Assembly: GCF_000801105.2 (NCBI RefSeq)
Contig: NC_079517.1
Coordinates: forward strand, 3,720,001-3,784,000
Direction of reading: 5' to 3'
Length of the DNA: 64,000 nucleotides
From: Raphanus sativus
Taxonomy: Eukaryota > Streptophyta > Magnoliopsida > Brassicales > Brassicaceae
The translations under genes and the position numbers were made by a program. This document shows positions 35,674-45,152 of the stretch, piece by piece. The notes beneath the pieces were generated by a model. It was given only the letters and a program-made list of their open reading frames with translations, had not been told where the DNA came from and did no database searches. Each line of letters starts with the position of its first letter. The first letter of the stretch is position 1.

Positions 35674-37480
35674 GATTCGTTTCTTAGAAACTCGACAAAA
35701 AAAGAGGGAATTTTTGAAGAAGAAGAAGAGACAAAAGGAGAAGGAGATTTAATGTGTTTTAACTGTTTCTCGGGACTTGTAGAGGAAGACGACGAATGAG
35801 AGAAAGAGGTGGGCGTGAGATGACTTTATATAGAAGCTGCGATCTCGGCGCGTGCTGATTTACTTGTATACTCACCAGATGGACACCACACAAGTGCCTT
35901 CTTCAGTTTTTTTCTTTTTCTTTTTATGTATGCATGTACCTTCGTTTCGTGTCATTTTCTCTAAACTGATTAGTTCCTCCTGTGTCGAATTGGTCTGAAT
36001 GTTTCCTAATAGACTAACGGATCTTAAACCAGCATTAGTATTCTCTCTAATGAAGTTTGTAAACTGGATTCAGTTGTGGTTTGCAATGTAAGAAAGTACA
36101 ATCACCCACTTTCACAAAAATATGAATTCAAAATGTAAGCGTATACAATACCAATGACTAGAGCATGATATGTTTTAATTCTTTTTTCATACTTGCCTTA
36201 AAAGATCAAGGACTTGTATTGGCAAATCGATGAACAAGTCAAGAAAAATTTATTACGTATAAGTAAAAATCAAATAACAAGCATCATTATGGTTTTTAAT
36301 CACTTTTTAATATTGATCTCCTTTTATTGCCTTTTTACTTCACCTGTTACATGTTATCCATTATTTGTTTTTAAAAAATACTTGTTATTCGTTTGGAAAT
36401 ACTTGTTACCTACTAAAATTACATATTGCTTGTTGTTATTGCTTTTTTTTTTTGAGCAAAGCTTGTTGTTATTACTTGGTTCCTTCCCATAAAAAAAAAT
36501 ACTAATCTCGTGTATTTTGATTTAAAATACCTAGAAGCAATCAAATATTCTACAAATAATTACTAGCTTTTGACAAGTAAAAAATTGAATAAAGTAATTT
36601 GCAATAGGAAGTACTGATTTCTTTTCCAAATACTTGATATAACAAGTACTTATTTCAAATAAATCAAATATAAATATTAAATCAAATTACTTAAACAAAT
36701 CAATCCGAGTATTAAGTACATGAAAATCGACAAGTGCTTGCTCCGTTACCCACCTTAACGGATTGTCTCAAGTTGCCCAGACAGATCTCTCGAGCGTTGA
36801 TTGGTTTTGGAAAAGGTTGTAATTATAATCAAGAAACTAACACTTGATTAATTAAATGGTCATATTATATAATATGTACAACTTTAAGCAAAGCCTCTCT
36901 TGCACCCACATTTGCCCATTGGGTTGGCTCGACAAGGAGAGGTCAAGGATCTGCGCTTGTTTTGCGTCTTTTTCAGGTCTCACATGCTTCCTTCCTTTCT
37001 TGTTCCTTCACTGTTCCTCATTTCATCAACACTTATGTTTTCTTGTTCCTATTACACTTCTTTGTCACACTTCGGCCGATGTTTCCATTTTACATCTCAA
37101 TTCTCATACCCAGTCTCCAAGAGTCCCCTGTAAATACTACTTAAACCTGGACCATATATACTTGTACAAAAGATAGAATAATACCAAAAGACACTTTAAA
37201 TAATAGTACAAAAACAGGAAACTTCATACAAAAAAATGACTTGTTGTTTGATTCTAGTGTTATCGTTGGTAAAAATCCATCGAGACAAAAGATGGTTCTA
37301 CGCAAATGTGATATCATCTTGCCATCTCTTGCAGTTATCTCGTATCAGTATCACAAAGAAAATATATACCGTATAGATTTATTAATCCTGATCCCGAAAG
37401 AATAATTTTCCATATGAAATGGAAATGAACCTTGAAATGGATACAACTAACTATCTAGATTCTTGACTAGTTTTAGGGAT
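35674..37480. other. Upstream region of the BIG GRAIN 1-like gene
   Basis: The stretch from 35674 to about 35850 is the likely leader and core promoter. The remainder is AT-rich with short unrelated open frames (for example 36214-36492 and 36856-37176) that I do not consider genes. ACTTGTT/AACAAGT-like words recur at 36.2-36.7 kb, but no terminal repeats could be fixed. Confidence 0.4.
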
Positions 37481-37800
37481 GTGTGCGATAAAAATAGGAG
37501 CTAAAGGTGCACGGGGGGAGTCAGAGATGCAGCTGTTCAGGGGGGAGACAATAAGAGCTGACACCCAGAAAAAGAGAAAGATTCATTCACGCGGTGAAGC
37601 TCTCAAATGTGTCTGTGTGAGGTCCTACACTGTCACGTGAAGCATTGTTGTGTGTATTCTCTTCTCCTACATATGGGACCCTCGCACGTGCGGGCCTCCT
37701 CACCGCACGCGTACGGCACTTGTTCTTTCACAGAGATGGTGTAGGGGGACGATGGACCACGTGACTCCCTCTAAAGACGAGAACACTCTGTGAATGTCTT
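37480..37800. promoter_or_regulatory. GC-richer patch with three CACGTG G-boxes
   Basis: CACGTG occurs at 37634-37639, 37685-37690 and 37758-37763, within 130 bp. It sits in a GC-richer patch inside otherwise AT-rich DNA. G-boxes bind bZIP and bHLH factors. The nearest start codon is that of the BIG GRAIN 1-like gene, 2 kb away. The patch may be a distal enhancer or an unannotated non-coding transcript. Confidence 0.45.
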
Positions 37801-38776
37801 AATAAGCTCTAACTGCATTATGTCGTCTGGTCATTTTTATCATTCAACAAGGGATCATCTAAAAATCAAGCAGAGCCTGATATAGTTTTACGTAATATCA
37901 TTTTCAAATCTCTTTTCTTTGTCCACTTGCATACGATTTTTTTTTTTTTAAATTGTTTGAAACGAATGAATAAATATCTACTTTTGAAGAGATAAAGTTT
38001 GTTAGATAAAAAAAATGTATATTGATATGTTAATCTTATCGCTTACAATCAAAACTGTTTATATACAATACAACTAGGTGTTTTGCCCGCACTTGCGGGC
38101 TTAAAAAATTTCAAAAATTTATAAATACTAAATATCATTAGAATAAATCTTCAAAAACCCATTAGCATACATTATTTTCATGCTTTTGAATTGTTAAATA
38201 CATATTATCCTTTATATAAGATAAAGTGCTTTATTTTAATATAATATCTTCATTACATAAAAAGTGAAAACATTCATATATATACATAAAAACTATATAC
38301 AGATATTTATATATATTTTAAAATATTATGATGCAAATTATTAATGAAATTCTTTTTTTTTAATTTATGGATAATTATATACTATTAACTAATCTAATTA
38401 TTTATTAAGGGTAATAAATATTTTAAATGCTCTAATTTTTATCATGATAGCAAAAAATTACTTTGTAAATAATATTATAAAGATTTTTGAATTCTTTGCC
38501 AATTTTTCAAAATTATAACAATGAGTAATTTTTATTGTCCTAAAATGTTTATCTTACAAGAGATGATTTATATTATGTTATGTGAGATGTATATATATAT
38601 ATAGAGTCGGGTCAATATTACTAAATAAAATATAATATAAACATATAGATGATATTTTAATATTACTAAAGTAAATATAATATAAATTTAAATATGATAC
38701 TATCGTTATAATATTTTTAGTTATTCTCAAGATAATGATACAGTTAAATCACTAAAATTATTTACTAAGACTATAA

Positions 38777-40588
38777 TCTATACTATTATTTGCGAAGTGA
38801 TTTTTCGCAACGGAGCTCCCACGTTAAAAGTTGGAGTGGTTAAAGTCTATGTTACCCTTAATGAATATTTAAACCAAATTTATTCAATATAATTATTTTA
38901 AAATAATATAATAACATATATATATATATATCTATATTAGTATATATTAATTTTGGTTTCTTTATTGATGATCATCTCGCTCAGGTTTTCTATATAGGTT
39001 TTATTATTTAAGGTTTCCGTACAATTTATTATGACTGTGTCTTTGGCTGATAAGTAAGATGGAGGAAGAAGAGGTACTAGACTGACAATAAAAAAGAAAA
39101 AGGAAACGATCAGTTTCTTTTTTTCTGAAAGAGCATAGTCTGATCAACTTTGTGTCATCTCTTGCTTAAGTTATTTTCTCGAAAAAAGTCTCTTGCTTAA
39201 GTTATTATATGTTTGTTTGTAATTGTAGGTAGTTCATGCATTCTAATTTTGAATTTTTGTTCACATATTCATAGCACAAAAAGGGGTTTTCTTTATTGAA
39301 AATCATCTCACTCAGTTTTCCTTTTCATTATTTTAGGTTATCGTAAAATTTATGTATTACTATGATTATGGGTAATAAGTAAGATAGAGACAGTTACAGA
39401 AGGAAAAAAGTAGTATGGAGAAGTGGTATTAAAAGACAATAGAAAGAAGAAAGGATATATACGACTAATAAGATGAAGGTAACTATCTAATCGTTTGATC
39501 AACTTCGTGTCATGCCTTTCTTAAATTATGTTTAAAGGTATAATTCATGTGCTGTATTATGTTTTCTATTTTTTTGCATCTTCATGGCACAAAAAAGAAA
39601 AGATAAAGAGAAAAGAAAAAAAGATTTTGAATTCTATTGAAATCATGATGCTGAGTAATAAGATTAATCCATTCTATATTCGATTATTAAACATAATAAA
39701 CAATTGAGCAAGATTATGCCCCTTTTTCCAAAAAAAGAAAAAAAACCAAGATTTGGGTGGTTTTGACATATGCCTCGTAGTTATCTTGGAAACATATATA
39801 TTACCCGCACATGCGCACAACATTTAGGTGGTTTTATGTTTTGCAAAATGACTTTTTACTATAGAGCTCCACGTTAAACGTTAGAGTAGCTAATAATGTC
39901 GATAGTATTTTTAATAAATTTTTATATATAATTAAAAACAAATTTATTTAATTCGATTACCTTTTTAATAAAATAGTTTAACTTATATATTTTTTGTTAT
40001 ATTAAAATAATTATTTATGTTATAAAGATTAAAAAATAAGATATAGAACAATTTATCTATATCTTTACTATTATTTGTGAACTTATTATATAGCTAAAAT
40101 GAATATATATTAATAATGTTTTAAAATAAGATAATATGTATATATTGTGTTGTTATTTTAAAATAATTCTTATAATAATTTTTTTGCGCTCACATTTAAA
40201 TTTAGAGCGTTAAAATCCTTTATTATTCTTAATAAATAATTAAGTTATATTTGTTAATATATAATTACCCATAAATTTAAAAAATTCATTAGTTTGGTAT
40301 TCAACATTAATTAAAAGATTCTATATTATATTATCTAAAATATTTTGCATCATATATTTAAAAATAAATATAATTTATGTATATATGGATATTTTAAGTT
40401 TATGTTATGTAACAAAAGATATTTTATTAAAATAAAAGATATTGAATATAAAAATTAAGATTTAGTTAATTATAAAAAACATTTCAAAAACGTGAGAATA
40501 ATTTTATTTTAAGGTTTTTCAATTTATAGTATATTTATTTATAATTTTTTAAAACTATTAAGCCCGCAAATGCGGGCAAAACACCTAG
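38777..40588 (+). mobile_element. Non-autonomous Helitron (forward) nested in the reverse one
   Basis: The 5' end TCTATACTATTATTTGCG follows an A (38776). The 3' end CTAG (40585-40588) precedes a T (40589). The hairpin GCCCGCA-AA-TGCGGGC is at 40562-40577, eight bp before CTAG. The subterminal motif GAGCTCCCACGTTAAA (near 38813) recurs as GAGCTCCACGTTAAA (near 39865) just after a degraded 3'-like end (near 39804-39832). The element may therefore be a head-to-tail dimer. No coding capacity. Confidence 0.82.
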
Positions 40589-41001
40589 TTAAACATAAAC
40601 TATGTTTAAATCTAAAATTATGGGAAATATATTAAATCAGGAAAACTAAAATAATATATATATAGAGTTGGTAATAGAGTGGGTTTAAATAATAAAATAG
40701 ATTCTGCATCGTAGATAATTTTCCTTATGTTAGCACTTATATATTATTATTATGATAAGTAAAGTCAACTATTATATTTTACAGTTAATCACTTACGGAT
40801 AATGAAATAATGAACCAACAATATAAAATCTGGATGCACCAAATATACATCTCTTGTATCAATTAATATTTAGTATCAATCTGAAACATATACCAAAAAT
40901 GAGCCTTTAATCAGAAAACACCAAAATGAGAATCAACCAATATATATCCAAAAGTTAATTAATCATAAATAAGATGATTTAATATTGTGATTGTCTTAAA
41001 T

Positions 41002-41779
41002 CACATGTTTAATTAAAATATAAAATAAGTAAAATTATTAATTATATTTATTAAGCATATGATAAATAAGCAAAATTACCTAAACTATTGGAAAATATGA
41101 CAAATAAGCAAAATTACTTAAAATTTTACTTTAAAACATCAAAATAAGAATCAACCAGCAGATATCAAAAATAATTATAAATAAGATGATATATACTAAA
41201 TAAGATGTTATAATATTGTGATTATCTTAAATCACATGTTTAATTAAAATTATTAAAAATAAGCAAAACTATTAATTATAATAAATTAAGCATATAATAA
41301 ATAAATAAAATTACCTAAAACTATGGAAAACATGACAAATAATCAAAATTACCTAAAATCATGGAATACATGACAACTAAGCAAATTTACCACATGTGTA
41401 ATTAAAATATAAAATAAGTAAAATTATTAATTATATTTATTAAGCATATGATAAATAAGCAAAATTACCTAAACTATTGGAAAATATGACAAATAAGCAA
41501 AATTACTTAAAATTTTACTTAAAAACATCAAAATAAGAATCAACCAGCAGATATCAAAAATAATTATAAATAAGATGATATATACTAAATAAGATGTTAT
41601 AATATTGTGATTATCTTAAATCACATGTTTAATTAAAATTATTAAAAATAAGCAAAACTATTAATTATAATAAATTAAGCATATAATAAATAAATAAAAT
41701 TACCTAAAATTATGGAAAACATGACAAATAAGCAAAATTAGCTAAAATCATGGAAAGCATGACACATAAGCAAATTTAC
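41002..41779. repeat. Near-perfect 389-bp tandem duplication
   Basis: The units 41002-41390 and 41391-41779 are almost identical. They share CATCAAAATAAGAATCAACC and the end AAGCAAATTTAC (41379-41390 and 41768-41779), which fixes the period at 389 bp. The repeat lies at the 5' end of the reverse Helitron. High identity points to a recent duplication. Confidence 0.85.
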
Positions 41780-41799
41780 TTTTCAAATAATAGTATAGA

Positions 41800-42194
41800 T
41801 GATATGTACTAAATAAGAAATAGATAAACTGAACCAGCGAACGGAAACCAATTCAGTTTAACCAAAGAACCCGGTCTTTACTTCAATAACATTTACAAAC
41901 TTGCAATACATATTAGTTAATTGTGTTATGTTATGATAAAGTTGACAACAACTTAGAAGAGATTACTGAAGTTTTTATAAACAGTCGATACAAGCTCACC
42001 AAAAATAGTCGAGATGCCAAGTGGGTGAAGATGATATAAAAGTATTTACTCTGTTCAATTTAAACGCCATGATCAGGTTTGTTTATTTATTTAATCTCTG
42101 CAAAGTTGCAGAGAATGACCGGCCAAGAAGTTGCAAGTAAACAAAACTTCTAAAGACAACATCTCAACATGTACAACTCTTATGCTGCATTAAT
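41800..42194. other. Spacer between Helitron and omega-amidase 3' end
   Basis: Expected to contain the 3' UTR of the minus-strand omega-amidase gene. No other feature seen. Confidence 0.4.
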
Positions 42195-44983
42195 TTATTT
42201 GTTCAGACGTTGTATGTCTACAAGCTGGTAGAGATCTCCTCGGCGCTGTTTATTCAACGGAAGATTTGACCTAAGAGATGGTAAAAACCATCATTCAGTA
42301 ACAGGATCCAAAACAGAAACAAAAAAAAAGCAAGAAAGTTACGGTGTAATCTCGTGACTACCTTCGTTGATCAAGGAAAGAGTAATCAATTTCTGCTATG
42401 ATAATTGCTTCCTCATGCTCAGTCGTCGCTAGAATTTCTCCAAACTGTCAAAACGTTTACAAGTAAAAGCTTTCATTACTTATCAATGAACTAACACGGC
42501 AAAAGGTTTAGTGACTTACAGGCCCGACGAGTGTAGAGTGGCCCCAAGCAACGTAGCAAGATCCGTAATCTCTGGCAGTTGAGCATGTTGCCACATATAA
42601 CTGGACAAAGTTGCATACATAGTACTAGTAGTTTTTAACTCGGAAGAGAAATGTATGTTTTAGATTTTAATTAATCAAGAAATCTCTCAAAACTTTATCA
42701 TTGAGCTATCAATACAAGTATTTTAACTCGGTTCATTTACCTGATTATCCGTAGCCCTGAAATGGGAGAAAAACAGATCAATTGAGCCTTGTGAATTACT
42801 CAATGTAAAGCCAAGCAAGTTTCGAGAAGTAGTAGCAGATTGTGAATTTGTGTACCTTGCCCTTTGTAGTAATTCCCAGTGCAGCGGCCCAGTTGTCATG
42901 TTAAATGCTCCTGGGTAGCATAGCAAATGAGCCCCTGTAGTGTTATCAGAAGAAACATGTCAGATTATCATGTTCTTTAAGAAGCTAATGGACCTGAAAA
43001 AAAAAGAAGAAGTAAATAGTGCATTTGGATAACTCATATGTAATATGAAGACTCACCTCTTGCAGCATACATCATAGCTAACTCCTGGAACCTGATGTCA
43101 TAGCAGATGCCTATTCCAATACGCCCCACATCTGCAACAACCAACAAAACCATTTTTCTCAAGCGCTGCAAAAAAACGCATTGGAGATTATCTCTTAACA
43201 ACTACATAAATGAGAAGTGATGTGAATGGTCCTACAGTGATCCCATTAGTCAATAAAGAAAATTTTCCATAGTCAAAATCGTTGCCAAAGCCGTGAATGC
43301 GTATTAATATTATTGGTGAACAAGTTCTTCTCTCCATGATCATTCATGAACAGTAGGCCAAGAGGATACCAAATCCTAAGCCGATTCTATTTTTAGATAT
43401 GTTTATCTAAGATTACATGATAGTTCACCGAGAAATTGCCAAAAATACCATTTTCATAGTACCACTTTTCATGTTTACACTAACCACTTTTACCACTACT
43501 TTTAATGAAGGGTCTAGATTTAAAGGTTTAGGATTTAGGGTTTAGATTTGATGTTTTAGGGTTTAAGGTATATAGTTTAAGGTTTAGAGTTTAAGATTTA
43601 GGGTTTAGAGTTAAGGATTTAGGGTTTATAGTTTAGACTTTAGGATTTAGGGTTTAGGATATTGAATTTAGGGTATATAGTTTAGGGTTTAGGGTTTAGA
43701 GTTGAAGATTTTTGGGTTTAGGGTTTAGAATTGGAGGTTTAGGAATTAGAATTTGAGATTAGAATTTTGAAAAACATATAAAAATAAAGATATAAGAGTC
43801 TTTACCATTTTAATAAATAAGGTATTATTGAAAATGTGTTTTTAGTGGTGGTAAAGATGAATAATGGTACCTTGAAAGTGGTATTTTTGAAAATTCCCCT
43901 AGTTCACCGGATAGCCTGGCAAAATAAATGGGAGAAGCAGAGTGAAACCTGTGTCAACCACTGTTGGTGTCTCTCCAGCAGTAAAAGTTCTGGATTCCAT
44001 GTAAGTAATCTTCCCGGGAATGTCTATGTCAAATAAATGTATCTGCCGGCACAAAACGAAAGCTCAAGAACAAAAATGCTTAGCTTAATCTCGGAAAAAA
44101 AACCAAACAAACCTTTCGATGCTTAGCTAATAGCTCTCCATGGGAACCAAAGACACAGCAAGTATTGTAGAAACGACCCCCGGATTTTTCAGGTATAGAG
44201 CCACCAACGATGGTAATCCCGAGACGTTTAGAAACATCAGAGAGCATTGCGGTTGAAGGAGAAGCATCACCACCTGCATCAATGTCTTCCGCAAAAGCTC
44301 GGAAACTACCTCTGGCATAGGGAGTGTTCCACATTTCCTGAAACAATAAAAAAAATTCCTTTTGGAGTAATTTTTGAAACCTGGTTGAGAAGAGGATCAA
44401 AACTATGCTTACACTTGTCATTTACTACAGTACAATAAAAAGTCAAAAAAGTTTTTACTTTTTTCAGGCAAAATCAAAATCAAATTTCACGAGCAAACGT
44501 TAAAAAAATTGAATGTTGGAGGGAAACTGACGGGTAAGAGAAGAAGCTTAGCTCCCTTGGAAACAGCTTCTTCGATGGCGTTCTTCGTGTGAGAGATGTT
44601 CCTCTTTTTGTCACCCGTCACAGATAGCTGACACACTCCGATTTTGAACTACAATTAACTAAAGATCAATCAAAAATCACGAAATTAATCGATAACATAA
44701 AAGCAATTAAGAAAAAAGAGGAGCAGACTTTGGTGAACGGAGGCTGCGGGAGGGTAAGAGCAGAGGGAACTCTGGCTAGTTCGGGTTTGAAAGAGGAGAT
44801 GGATCTTCTTAGACATGAGGTTGCTGCCGAAGATGGGAGGAGTTTAAAGGCGGTGTGATTGGAGATCGAACTCAGTGACAATTTAGGGAGGATAACAGAT
44901 GTGAGGGAGGTTAAGCTAGGACGAGGATTAGGGTTTAACAGATTCTTCAACTTAAGGAGTGACGATGAAACTGCTGACTTCAT
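42195..44983 (-). CDS. Omega-amidase (Nit2-like, nitrilase superfamily), 10 exons
   Basis: Exons, minus strand: 44983-44729, 44648-44532, 44337-44113, 44042-43949, 43131-43057, 42934-42856, 42756-42741 (a 16-nt microexon), 42600-42520, 42444-42362 and 42270-42195. They give about 366 aa. The first 80 residues are Ser/Arg-rich and acid-poor, an organelle transit peptide. The carbon-nitrogen hydrolase fold follows. Its Glu-Lys-Cys triad is visible as E125 in LLLLPEMWN, K199 in LAKHRKIHLF and C240 in [10 protein letters not shown]. The enzyme hydrolyses alpha-ketoglutaramate and alpha-ketosuccinamate to keto acids and ammonia, closing the glutamine and asparagine transamination routes; At5g12040 is the characterised relative. 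Intron 4 carries a Mutator-like element, and an LTR lies 37 bp before the start codon, so the original promoter is displaced by 4.7 kb. Confidence 0.93.
43431..43899. mobile_element. Mutator-like non-autonomous element with telomere-like interior
   Basis: The element is flanked by a perfect 10-bp duplication TAGTTCACCG (43421-43430 and 43900-43909), the size made by Mutator transposases. The ends are imperfect inverted repeats: CAAAAATACCATTTTCATAG on the left and, on the other strand, CAAAAATACCACTTTCAAGG on the right. Between about 43510 and 43745 it consists of degenerate TTTAGGG-like repeats. It sits in intron 4 of the omega-amidase gene and encodes nothing. Confidence 0.9.
43510..43745 (+). 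repeat. Degenerate TTTAGGG (telomere-like) repeats
   Basis: Many copies of TTTAGGG and one-base variants (TTTAAGG, TTTAGAG, ATTTAGGG) follow each other on the plus strand. They are inside the Mutator-like element and are therefore transposon cargo, not a chromosome-end remnant. Confidence 0.85.
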
Positions 44984-45014
44984 GGTCAGCTGCTTGGATT
45001 GGATGATGATAATG

Positions 45015-45020
45015 ATTACT
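45015..45020. repeat. Target-site duplication, left (ATTACT)
   Basis: ATTACT at 45015-45020 is repeated at 49724-49729 directly after the other LTR. If the LTRs are taken as TG...CA, one extra base (A at 45021 and 49592) has to be assigned to the element. Confidence 0.75.
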
Positions 45021-45152
45021 ATGAAGATTACGTTGAATGTATTCTTTTATTAAACATGTACAGAGTATATATACGGTATTATAAGTAGGGTAAAAACTAT
45101 AGAATTATGTATTTACATATTGAGCCCTCTACTCTTGTCTATTTCCTTAACA
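45021..45152 (-). repeat. 3' LTR of the copia element
   Basis: 132 bp beginning, on the minus strand, TGTTAAGGAAATAGACAAG and almost identical to the other LTR. It contains TATATATA at 45066-45073, about 83 bp before the omega-amidase start codon, which could serve as a TATA box for that gene. Confidence 0.93.

Larger units (their letters stand above)
38074..41799 (-). mobile_element. Non-autonomous Helitron (reverse) interrupted by a second Helitron
   Basis: On the minus strand the element begins TCTATACTATTA at 41799 after an A (41800). It ends CTAG at 38077-38074 before a T (38073), the Helitron A|T insertion pattern. The 3' hairpin GCCCGCA-CT-TGCGGGC lies at 38085-38100. The 5' region resembles that of the 32.6-kb Helitron. 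It contains a forward Helitron at 38777-40588; without this insert it would be about 1.9 kb. No ORF of 60 codons lies anywhere in it. Confidence 0.82.

Noticed and set aside
36214..37176. Several 60-106 codon frames upstream of the BIG GRAIN 1-like gene
   Set aside because: Hydrophobic translations from T-rich DNA, overlapping in several frames, with no family resemblance.
41002..41779. CRISPR-like regular repeats
   Set aside because: Only two long adjacent copies without spacers, in a plant genome and inside a Helitron.
43510..43745. Interstitial telomere from a chromosome fusion
   Set aside because: The repeats lie entirely inside a transposon with its own target duplication, so fusion is not needed.
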